In this document: piece by piece, positions 1 to 6,617 of the stretch
How the letters are laid out: the number at the start of each line of letters is the position of its first letter
How positions within the stretch are numbered: the stretch's first letter is position 1
Assembly (NCBI GenBank): GCA_934339005.1
Contig: CAKRHR010000073.1
Span: forward strand, 1 to 8,899
Direction of reading: 5' to 3'
Length of the DNA: 8,899 bases
DNA from: an uncultured Catenibacillus sp.
Lineage (GTDB): Bacteria; Bacillota; Clostridia; Lachnospirales; Lachnospiraceae
Position numbers and translations under genes: made by a program
The notes under the pieces: generated by a model
Seen by the model: the letters and a program-made list of their open reading frames with translations, nothing else
What the model was told of the DNA's origin: nothing
Database searches by the model: none

Positions 1-1
1 T

Positions 2-112
2 TTGGCATATGCAAAACGTAAATTGAATCCGGCATATTTAAGTGGAGCAATTAAAGAGTCGATTTTAAGAAAAATGAGCATAATTGATCTGAATAAGAAA
101 GATGAATATTAA
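2..112 (+). CDS. C-terminal fragment of an unidentified protein (5' end outside window)
   Basis: An open frame runs from the window edge to a TAA at 110-112 and gives 36 residues, beginning LAYAKRKLNP and ending DLNKKDEY. The fragment is basic and has no membrane segment. Nothing in it identifies a family with confidence. The downstream glf and VanZ-like genes make an envelope or polysaccharide gene, such as a glycosyltransferase, the natural guess, but that rests on context alone. The frame has no stop before 110, while the other two + frames are interrupted, and the residue composition is protein-like, so a real gene end is likely. No hairpin terminator follows it before the next gene. Confidence 0.6.
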   Translation: MAYAKRKLNPAYLSGAIKESILRKMSIIDLNKKDEY

Positions 113-122
113 GAAAAGTAGA

Positions 123-152
123 TTGATGTTTTATAGTAATCAGTAGTAAACT
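123..152 (+). promoter_or_regulatory. Candidate sigma-A promoter for the NACHT gene
   Basis: TTGATG (123-128) and TAAACT (147-152) are separated by 18 bases and each match four of six consensus positions. They lie between the upstream stop codon and the next start, so the NACHT gene could be transcribed separately from the polysaccharide genes. In such AT-rich DNA a match of this quality can arise by chance, so this is weak support. Confidence 0.25.
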
Positions 153-159
153 GTACTTG

Positions 160-204
160 TGTAAGCGTAATTCATGAGTAATGTAGCAATATTTTGCGCT
201 TACA
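160..204. repeat. Inverted repeat in the leader of the NACHT gene
   Basis: TGTAAGCG (160-167) is matched perfectly by CGCTTACA (197-204). In RNA the stem extends to 11 pairs (160-170 with 194-204) with one G-U pair and a 23-base loop. It lies 30 bases before the ATG at 235. There is no T-run after it, so it is not an ordinary terminator. It could be an operator or a leader hairpin controlling the NACHT gene. GTGTAA (159-164) can instead pair with TTACAC (208-213), so two mutually exclusive structures are possible. Confidence 0.45.
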
Positions 205-234
205 AAGTTACACCCGGAAAGGATTCATAACTAA

Positions 235-3126
235 ATGAATATATCAATTCTCATAAATGATTTTTTAAAACAAAATATACAATCTGAAGCGGAAGTTAGA
301 AGTAAATTAATTGTTCCTTTGTTAGAACTTTTAGGGTATCCAAAGGATTTAAGAGCTGAAGAATTTCCGGTATATGGTTATGAAGGAAGTAAGTCTTTAA
401 AAACAAAGGCTGCAGATTTTCTTCAATTTGATTCTAATGAGTTTGATACGCACAGAGGAAAATCGGATTCAGAGATTGAATGGGTGTATAAGCATAGTTT
501 GCTCGTGTTTGAAGCAAAGAAGCCTACAGAAAAAGTATTAGTAACTGGACAGCCGGTTTTCTATTCGGCATGGACTAAATCTGTAGCTTATATGATTTCG
601 AATGGAATTGATATTAAAGGTTATATAGTAAATGCCAATTATACGGATACGTGTGTGTTTTCGTGTAAGGTAGAAGAAATTCCTCAAAATTGGGCAGATA
701 TAAACCGGTTAAATTACACTCAGGTTTTGCAGTTAAAGCAGACGGCATGTCAAAATGGTGCATGGACAACTCGCGGAATTTATGATGATTATAAAAATGC
801 GATGTTGGTCCGTTGCAATGAGGTATTAAATATTTGTTGTGATAGAAATTTAGAAGAAATTTCTTATGATTTTAATATTATTGATTGTACGAAGAAAAGA
901 AAATTTGAAGATTTATTAGAAGATTCTTGTAAAATCATCACTTCCGAACCCGGCGGTGGAAAGTCTTATTTTATGTGGATGCTTATGCGTGAATATCTGA
1001 CCCGGTATACATCAGATGATAAAAAGATACCTGTACTGTTAGAGGGAAGATATTATGGCAGGGAATATGGTTCTGTTTTAGATGGAATTTATCAGGAATT
1101 GCAGATGTTTTCTGGGTTTGTGACAAAGGAAATGGTAGATAAGCGACTCAGAGACGGTGGTTTCGTAATTTTATTTGATGCATTGGATGAGGTGGAAACT
1201 GATTATGATATTCTGGTGCATACATTGCATCAACTTAGGAGAAGTACCGATAATACGATTATTGTGACTTCCAGAATACAGAATTACCGTGGAGAGTTTT
1301 GCAGCAATTTTACACATTATTCTTTAGAACCATTAGATGATGAGAAGATTGCAGACCTTTTAAAGCAATATTCTCATGGAGATATGGTTATATCTATTTA
1401 TCAGATTCCGAAGCGATTATTAGAAATTATACGCACACCACTGTTTTTGAAAATGTTTGTTGCGATATCCAGAAATAAAACTGAATATAGAATCCCTTCG
1501 AATCATACAGCATTATTTGAAGCATATGTTTCACAGAAAATGAAAGAATTGTCATGTTCTTTATTTGATGAAACAATTATAAAGTCTGTATTAGCGAAGT
1601 ACGCTTTGTATAGTATCGAAAATGAAGATAGCACGGATGAATTTTTTGAAATTTTAAAGCAAAATTGTGACAAAATAGATCCAACTAAAATATATGATAA
1701 AATATGGAAGACAGGTTTGATTTCTAATGGATTACAAGGAATTAAATTTTATCATAAAGCATTGCAAGAGTTTTTCGCTGCATTAAAATTATCTGCATTG
1801 GATGAAACAAGTCTTACAAATTGGTTGGAACAAAATGTTTTTGATGAAAAATATGATGAAGTAATATGCTATCTGACAGGAATTTTATCGAATCAGAGAA
1901 AACAGACTTTTGTTTTGGATTATTTAGAGTCGCATAATTTGAAATTGTATATCCGTGCATTAAAAGCCAGAAGAAATTTTTCTGCGATAGAAACAAAGTT
2001 GGATTATCAGTATGCACAAGATTATTTTACTCAGATTATGAAGACATATGAAACAATTATTCAGGTGTTTTTTTATCATATTAAACATGTATTTGATGGA
2101 TATCGTATAAATGATTCAGGAAAATTATGTATTTCCGGGAATATGAATTTTTCAAAAGAAACAATTTCGATGATTATATATGAAGGAAACCCGGAAGAGA
2201 AAACACTTAATATTTCTATATCAGGTAAGCAGGAAGTACAGATGTTTAAAAGCGATGGAAGTGAGATTTCAATATCCTCGTTAGTATATACTTGTGGAAA
2301 CAGGCATGAAAGATTTTATAATCTGGGATTATTATCTTACGGTTTTGATTCTGCCAGAGAAATTGCTGTTGATATCATAAAGAAACAGTTGGCGGAGGCT
2401 ATAAAACAGCAAAGTATGTTCGACATTTATTTAGATGTACTGTTAGTGGAACGGACAGAAAAAATGCTGAAAAAATTTAGAAATAAACATCATATAGCCA
2501 AATCCGAAAGAGATGAGTTCAGTTTATATACGAATGATATTGAATCTTTAATTCATAAAATAAGTGAAGCCGGAGTCCATGATCCAGAAACAGAAGCAAT
2601 ATTGATATTTTGTAAATTACTAAAAAGTAAAATGGATACAGCCCGGAATTATTTAGATGTCCGACCTGATTTACAATTGGAAGCAGGAAGGACTTCATAT
2701 TGGTTTGATGAACTGTATTCCGATTCTCAATTGGTCAAAAAAATCAATAAAATACTTGTTTTATCAAATGAAGCGATTCGTAAAATAACTTCGGAATATG
2801 TTCCTGTTTTGGAATTATCCATGAACAGAAAAATTGGTATAGTTTATCGCCAGGGTAAATGTTCCGGGGTCAGTTATATAAAAGTAAAATCATCTTCTGA
2901 TGAGGATACAGCACCGATTATTGAATTTCGGGAAAAAGAAATCAATACATATCCTGTGTTAGATTCTTATTATACCGATCAATTAGAGAAAATCAAAAAA
3001 ACAGAAAGTGATATCGTAGGTGCATATTCAGCGATTTTAAGCTTATATTTTGGAGATAATGTTTTTCATGATCTGATTTACGGGGAAGTAAAAGATTTGT
3101 TTAAAGAATTGTTTGGAAAACTTTAA
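235..3126 (+). CDS. STAND NTPase: HSDR_N-like PD-(D/E)XK nuclease fused to NACHT domain, probable anti-phage protein
   Basis: This 963-residue protein has three parts. Residues 1 to about 170 resemble the N-terminal nuclease domain of type I restriction subunits (HSDR_N): an E-x-x-R helix (E20, R22 region), D61 in KAADFLQF, and the E93-A-K95 strand of a PD-(D/E)XK site. Residues about 225-520 are a NACHT NTPase: Walker A EPGGGKS (238-244), Walker B ILFDALDEV (312-320), sensor IIVTSR (342-347), and the late motif FYHKALQEFFAA (505-516). The first Walker A glycine is replaced by S237, a modest deviation. Residues about 520-963 show no repeat or domain I recognise and would be the sensor. By family knowledge, bacterial NACHT and Avs proteins detect phage components and unleash an effector; DNA cleavage here is inference. 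A ribosome site AAAGGA (218-223) precedes the ATG by 11 bases. The stop is 14 bases before glf, suggesting cotranscription. By eye the gene is more AT-rich than glf, which fits acquisition by transfer. Confidence 0.88.
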   Translation: MNISILINDFLKQNIQSEAEVRSKLIVPLLELLGYPKDLRAEEFPVYGYEGSKSLKTKAADFLQFDSNEFDTHRGKSDSEIEWVYKHSLLVFEAKKPTEKVLVTGQPVFYSAWTKSVAYMISNGIDIKGYIVNANYTDTCVFSCKVEEIPQNWADINRLNYTQVLQLKQTACQNGAWTTRGIYDDYKNAMLVRCNEVLNICCDRNLEEISYDFNIIDCTKKRKFEDLLEDSCKIITSEPGGGKSYFMWMLMREYLTRYTSDDKKIPVLLEGRYYGREYGSVLDGIYQELQMFSGFVTKEMVDKRLRDGGFVILFDALDEVETDYDILVHTLHQLRRSTDNTIIVTSRIQNYRGEFCSNFTHYSLEPLDDEKIADLLKQYSHGDMVISIYQIPKRLLEIIRTPLFLKMFVAISRNKTEYRIPSNHTALFEAYVSQKMKELSCSLFDETIIKSVLAKYALYSIENEDSTDEFFEILKQNCDKIDPTKIYDKIWKTGLISNGLQGIKFYHKALQEFFAALKLSALDETSLTNWLEQNVFDEKYDEVICYLTGILSNQRKQTFVLDYLESHNLKLYIRALKARRNFSAIETKLDYQYAQDYFTQIMKTYETIIQVFFYHIKHVFDGYRINDSGKLCISGNMNFSKETISMIIYEGNPEEKTLNISISGKQEVQMFKSDGSEISISSLVYTCGNRHERFYNLGLLSYGFDSAREIAVDIIKKQLAEAIKQQSMFDIYLDVLLVERTEKMLKKFRNKHHIAKSERDEFSLYTNDIESLIHKISEAGVHDPETEAILIFCKLLKSKMDTARNYLDVRPDLQLEAGRTSYWFDELYSDSQLVKKINKILVLSNEAIRKITSEYVPVLELSMNRKIGIVYRQGKCSGVSYIKVKSSSDEDTAPIIEFREKEINTYPVLDSYYTDQLEKIKKTESDIVGAYSAILSLYFGDNVFHDLIYGEVKDLFKELFGKL

Positions 3127-3140
3127 CAGGAGAAAATTTG

Positions 3141-4253
3141 ATGAAATATGATTATTTAGTTATAGGCTCAGGTCTTTACGGCGCGATTTTTGCGCATGAG
3201 GCGAAGGCACATGGAAAGTCAGTTTTAGTAGTGGATAAGCGTCCAAATATTGCAGGTAATATCTACACTGAGAATATAGAAGGGATTAATGTGCATAAAT
3301 ATGGTGCGCATATTTTTCATACAAATAATAAAAAAGTTTGGAATTATATTACGCAGTTTGCAGAATTTAACCGTTTTACAAATAGTCCTGTGGCTAATTA
3401 TAAGGGCGAGCTTTATTCATTACCATTTAATATGTACACATTTAATAAGATGTGGGGCGTAGTGACTCCTGAGGAGGCTGCGGCAAAGATTGAAGAACAG
3501 CGCAGCGAGATTACTGGTGAACCGAAGAATCTGGAGGAACAGGCGATATCTCTTGTAGGCCGTGATATTTATGAGAAGCTGATTAAGGGTTATACCGAGA
3601 AACAGTGGGGCAGAGATTGCAAGCAATTACCTGCGTTTATTATTAAACGTTTGCCTGTGCGCCTGACCTTTGATAATAATTATTTTAATGCTTTGTATCA
3701 GGGTATACCTATTGGCGGTTATACGAAATTGATTGCAAATTTATTGGATGGCATTGAAGTTCGCCTGAATACAGATTATCTGGAATATAAGGATGAACTG
3801 GATGCGTTGGCAGACAAGGTTGTTTATACAGGTCCGATTGATGCTTATTTTGATTACAGACTCGGGACTTTGGAATATCGGTCTGTGCGTTTTGAAACGG
3901 AAATTCTGGACAAGCCTAATTTTCAGGGAAATGCTGCAGTGAATTACACTGACAGGGAAACACCTTGGACGCGGATTATTGAACATAAATGGTTTGAATT
4001 TGGAAAAGATGAAAATGGTAATGACCTTCCAAAGACAATCATCAGCCGTGAGTACAGCAGTGAATGGAAACCGGGCGATGAACCGTATTATCCTGTAAAT
4101 GATGAAAAGAACAGTCTGCTTTATTCTGAATATAAGCAACTGGCAGATGCTGAAGAAAATGTGATTTTCGGTGGTCGTCTTGGTGAGTATAAATATTATG
4201 ATATGGACCAGGTGATTGCTGCGGTATTGGACAGATGTGAGAGAGAATTATAA
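3141..4253 (+). CDS. glf: UDP-galactopyranose mutase
   Basis: This FAD enzyme converts UDP-galactopyranose to UDP-galactofuranose in the cytoplasm, supplying galactofuranose for surface glycans. The 370-residue length is usual for the family. The N-terminus has the dinucleotide-binding motif GSGLYG (9-14), followed by the glf signatures AGNIYTE (39-45) and HKYGAHIFHT (52-61). YTEKQWGRD (151-159), R174 in LPVRLTF, PIGGYTKL (190-197) and the C-terminal GGRLGEYKYYDMDQ (344-357) correspond to the flavin- and substrate-contacting regions of the E. coli and Klebsiella enzymes. A TTG at 3138 lies in frame just before the ATG at 3141. The ATG is preferred because AGGAGA (3128-3133) is 7 bases from it and only 4 from the TTG. 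The gene follows the NACHT gene by 14 bases and precedes the VanZ-like gene by 20, consistent with one operon. Confidence 0.97.
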   Translation: MKYDYLVIGSGLYGAIFAHEAKAHGKSVLVVDKRPNIAGNIYTENIEGINVHKYGAHIFHTNNKKVWNYITQFAEFNRFTNSPVANYKGELYSLPFNMYTFNKMWGVVTPEEAAAKIEEQRSEITGEPKNLEEQAISLVGRDIYEKLIKGYTEKQWGRDCKQLPAFIIKRLPVRLTFDNNYFNALYQGIPIGGYTKLIANLLDGIEVRLNTDYLEYKDELDALADKVVYTGPIDAYFDYRLGTLEYRSVRFETEILDKPNFQGNAAVNYTDRETPWTRIIEHKWFEFGKDENGNDLPKTIISREYSSEWKPGDEPYYPVNDEKNSLLYSEYKQLADAEENVIFGGRLGEYKYYDMDQVIAAVLDRCEREL

Positions 4254-4273
4254 AAAAATATGAAAAGTTGTAG

Positions 4274-4768
4274 ATGATTTTTCATAAGGATAATTCAAGG
4301 GTAAAAATCAAAGTAAAGAATATTAAAAAGAGGTACTTCCTATTGCGGCAAATATTTAGAAATTATAAATTCTGGCTTATATTAACGTTGATATGGGTGA
4401 TAGTGATGTTTTATTTATCACATCAAAATGGTGAAGAAACGGCGGATACCAGTATGGGATTAGCGGAGTTTTTGCATAAGCTGCCATATTTGAATAAGAT
4501 AAATATCGATGTTTTGAACATGTTTTTGCGTCGTTTAGCACATGTGACCCTGTTTTTGTTGTTTACGATTTTAATTGGCATAGTCGTTGAAATGGCAAAA
4601 TGGACAAAATGGGTGCTTGTGTTACCTTTCTTTGCGTGTTGGTTTGATGAATTTACGAAGCCATGGATTCAGGGCAGGCATTTTGATTGGTTTGATGTGG
4701 GACTGAATGCGATCGGGTGTTTAATTGGAATTGGTATTGTAAAATTGATTTCGTATAAGTTATGGTGA
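4274..4768 (+). CDS. VanZ-like integral membrane protein
   Basis: The 164-residue product has a basic N-terminal tail (residues 1-31), then hydrophobic segments at about 33-47, 88-107, 113-124 and 143-161. It carries the VanZ-family pattern: SHQNGEET (49-56) after the first membrane segment, RRLAH (86-90) opening the second, and DEFTKPWIQGRHFDWFD (125-141) followed by N145 and G148. VanZ gives low-level teicoplanin resistance in enterococci; most chromosomal relatives have no assigned job, and a resistance role should not be assumed here. The ATG at 4274 is the first possible start because an in-frame TAG immediately precedes it. No good ribosome binding site is visible, so translation may depend on glf. 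A five-codon frame (4260-4277) ends in TGA overlapping this ATG. The gene probably closes the polysaccharide operon, although no terminator is visible after it. Confidence 0.88.
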   Translation: MIFHKDNSRVKIKVKNIKKRYFLLRQIFRNYKFWLILTLIWVIVMFYLSHQNGEETADTSMGLAEFLHKLPYLNKINIDVLNMFLRRLAHVTLFLLFTILIGIVVEMAKWTKWVLVLPFFACWFDEFTKPWIQGRHFDWFDVGLNAIGCLIGIGIVKLISYKLW

Positions 4769-4814
4769 ATTGTTTGAAGATATTGTCTGTGGAAAAATTA
4801 AATTATTAAATCTG

Positions 4815-4838
4815 CATTAGCGATATCATTAGCGATAT
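4815..4838. repeat. Two perfect tandem copies of a 12-bp sequence
   Basis: CATTAGCGATAT occurs twice head to tail (4815-4826 and 4827-4838) in the gap between the VanZ-like gene and the ABC operon, about 70 bases upstream of the proposed promoter. A 12-bp period places both copies on nearly the same face of the helix, which would suit a regulator binding site. Chance or replication slippage is equally possible. Confidence 0.4.
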
Positions 4839-4847
4839 TATATAAGG

Positions 4848-4873
4848 ATATTTGCATAATAAATTGCAAATAT
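4848..4873. repeat. Perfect 9-bp inverted repeat upstream of the ABC operon
   Basis: ATATTTGCA (4848-4856) is answered by TGCAAATAT (4865-4873) across an 8-base AT-only spacer. It lies about 35 bases upstream of the proposed -10 element. The low GC content and the absence of a following T-run argue against a terminator, so a protein binding site is more likely. A close variant of the core lies upstream of the rpn promoter at 7594-7610. Confidence 0.4.
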
Positions 4874-4886
4874 ATGAAATTTTCCT

Positions 4887-4915
4887 CTAGCTTTTTACAA
4901 AAAACATGATAAAAT
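4887..4915 (+). promoter_or_regulatory. Probable extended -10 promoter of the amino-acid ABC operon
   Basis: TGATAAAAT (4907-4915) combines a TG extension with a TAAAAT -10 hexamer. The -35 region about 16-17 bases upstream (CTAGCTT, 4887-4893) is poor, which is common for extended -10 promoters. Transcription would start near 4921, just before the ARG-box-like operator. A second reading, TTTACA (4894-4899) with TATGTA (4915-4920), has a short 15-base spacer and is less likely. Confidence 0.45.
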
Positions 4916-4929
4916 ATGTAAGAGGTTAT

Positions 4930-4956
4930 ATTCATTTGTATGAATAAATATTCATA
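4930..4956. promoter_or_regulatory. ARG-box-like ArgR/AhrC operator
   Basis: TATGAATAAATATTCATA (4939-4956) is an 18-bp dyad with perfect 8-bp arms and contains TGAAT-N4-ATTCA, the core of the ARG box bound by arginine repressors (ArgR in E. coli, AhrC in Bacillus). A further ATTCAT (4930-4935) precedes it, so three half-sites alternate in orientation over 27 bp. The site lies just downstream of the proposed promoter and 24 bases before the ATG, a position suited to arginine-dependent repression of the transporter. The repressor gene is not in this window. Confidence 0.65.
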
Positions 4957-4979
4957 ACATACATGAAGGAGGATTTATT

Positions 4980-5879
4980 ATGAAAATGAAAAAGATTTTT
5001 AGCGTATTAGTAGCTGCAGCATGTGTCTTTTCAATGGCAGCCTGTGGTGGTAACTCAGGAAATTCAAACTCAGATGCAAACGGTGATGCATCTGATAACA
5101 GTGCATCTGCAAATACTGCAAAAGTAATTGATGTAGATTTAACAGAGGAAGAATATGCATTTGGTGTAGATAAAAACCAGATGGATCTTCTGGAACAGAC
5201 AAATACTTTCATTGAAAAAATTAAGGCTGACGGAACACTGGATGCTATCTGTGACAAATATTTTGGCGGTGGTGAACCTGAAGCAGTTGAATCTGCAGAA
5301 CTTGACAGTTCAAAAGACCAGTTAGTTGTTGCAACAAATGCTGCATTTGAACCTTTTGAATATACAAAGGGTGACCAGTATTACGGTATTGATATGGAAA
5401 TCGCAAAGCTGCTTGCAGATGAACTTGGCAAAGAGCTTGTTATCCAGAACATGGATTTTGATGCGGTATGTTTATCTGTTAGCCAGCAGAAATGTGATAT
5501 TGCGATGGCAGGTCTGACAATTAATGAAGAAAGAAAAGAATATGTTTCATTTACAGATTCTTATTACCAGGCTTCTCAGAGACTGATTGTACCAAGTGCA
5601 GATACAACATTTGATGATTGCAAGACTGCTGACGAAGTTGCTGCTAAGCTTGCTGAATTAAGTGCATCAGATAAGATTGGTGTTCAGGCAGGTACAACAG
5701 GTCAGTATTATGTAGAAGGCAGCGATGACTGGGGCTTTGCCGGACTTCCTGCTGAATGTGTCACATATAAGAGTGGTTCTCTGGCAGTTCAGGATATGTT
5801 AAATGGCAATATTAAATATGTCATTATCGATGCTGCTCCAGCGAATGCTATTACTGCATCTATCAATGCAATGCAGTAA
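4980..5879 (+). CDS. Polar amino-acid ABC transporter substrate-binding lipoprotein, apparently circularly permuted
   Basis: The product (299 residues) is a family 3 solute-binding protein tethered outside the membrane. A signal peptide ends in the lipobox MAAC with C22 as lipid attachment site, followed by a Gly/Asn/Ser-rich linker to about 47. Residues about 112-299 hold the usual domain start (LVVATNAAFEPFEY) and end soon after IIDAAPA. R185 in NEERKEYV and D284 occupy the places of the carboxylate- and amino-binding residues of this family. The segment normally found after IIDAAPA, with a strand, a helix and a final KYFG, is instead at about 49-97, before the domain start. The parts sum to one full domain, so this reads as circular permutation. 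Start: AAGGAGGA (4966-4973) is 6 bases before the ATG. The ARG-box-like site upstream suggests arginine, ornithine or related substrates; specificity is inferred. Confidence 0.9.
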   Translation: MKMKKIFSVLVAAACVFSMAACGGNSGNSNSDANGDASDNSASANTAKVIDVDLTEEEYAFGVDKNQMDLLEQTNTFIEKIKADGTLDAICDKYFGGGEPEAVESAELDSSKDQLVVATNAAFEPFEYTKGDQYYGIDMEIAKLLADELGKELVIQNMDFDAVCLSVSQQKCDIAMAGLTINEERKEYVSFTDSYYQASQRLIVPSADTTFDDCKTADEVAAKLAELSASDKIGVQAGTTGQYYVEGSDDWGFAGLPAECVTYKSGSLAVQDMLNGNIKYVIIDAAPANAITASINAMQ

Positions 5880-5906
5880 TTTTGGCGAAAGATAGAGAAT
5901 TTTACT

Positions 5907-6617
5907 ATGGGTAATTTTGATCAAAAAGTAAGTAAGTTCATAGAGATATTCTGGGAACAGAACGGCTGTAATAAAGTCATTCAGGGTCTTGAAAATACAT
6001 TGATGATTGCTGTTGCAGGTCTGATTATCGGTATAATTATCGGTACATTGATTGCAACGGTGCGTGTACTTCCAAAGTACAAAACATTGCCAAGAGTATT
6101 AAATGCTATTTGCAGTTTTTATGTGGCATTGTTCCGTGGAACGCCTATGGTTGTACAGTTGCTTGTATTTTATTATGTTTTATTGCCGATAATGGGTGTA
6201 AAAATTGCCGGTGTACAGGTGTCTATGCTTGTATTTGGATTAAACAGCGGAGCATATATTTCTGAAATTATGCGAAGCGGTATCCAATCTGTTGACCCGG
6301 GTCAGATGGAAGCCGGACGTGCAGTTGGTCTGAGTTTTGGAACAACTATGGTAAAGATTGTTATTCCGCAGGCCATCAAAAATATTTTACCGACTCTTGG
6401 CAACGAATTTATTTCCCTGATTAAGGAAACATCCGTTGTGAGCTTTGTCGGTGCGACAGATTTGTATGTAGCATTTAATTATATCGGAAGTAACAGTTAC
6501 GAATTCATGGTTCCATATCTTGTCATGGCATTGATTTATATTGTCCTTGTACTGATTATTTCTTTATTAATCAAATTGATGGAAAGGAGCCTGAAGAAGA
6601 GTGATAGACGTAATTAA
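5907..6617 (+). CDS. Polar amino-acid ABC transporter permease (HisM/GlnP type)
   Basis: This inner-membrane subunit of 236 residues forms the translocation path and would act as a dimer. It has the family motif FRGTPMVVQLLVFYY (76-90) and the cytoplasmic EAA loop EAGRAVGLSFGTT (135-147) ending in IPQAI (153-157), which docks on the ATPase. Hydrophobic segments lie at about 29-52, 66-95, 100-120 and 203-224. The ATG lies 27 bases after the binding-protein stop. The ribosome site is weak (an AGATAGAGAA stretch at about 5890-5899), so coupling to the upstream gene or lower expression than the binding protein is plausible. The 3' end overlaps the ATPase gene by 17 bases. The family covers glutamine, histidine, arginine, lysine and cystine importers; only the operator suggests arginine. 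Confidence 0.95.
   Translation: MGNFDQKVSKFIEIFWEQNGCNKVIQGLENTLMIAVAGLIIGIIIGTLIATVRVLPKYKTLPRVLNAICSFYVALFRGTPMVVQLLVFYYVLLPIMGVKIAGVQVSMLVFGLNSGAYISEIMRSGIQSVDPGQMEAGRAVGLSFGTTMVKIVIPQAIKNILPTLGNEFISLIKETSVVSFVGATDLYVAFNYIGSNSYEFMVPYLVMALIYIVLVLIISLLIKLMERSLKKSDRRN

Noticed and set aside
3138..3140. TTG as start of glf
   Set aside because: The ATG three bases later has better spacing to AGGAGA and gives the usual MKYDYLVIGSG start.
3741..4139. 132-residue frame on the - strand inside glf
   Set aside because: It is antisense to a clear UDP-galactopyranose mutase, with no start signals and no recognisable protein motif.
4952..5257. 101-residue frame on the - strand over the start of the binding-protein gene
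   Set aside because: It is a shadow of the Ser/Ala/Asn-rich signal and linker coding sequence, and it covers the operator.
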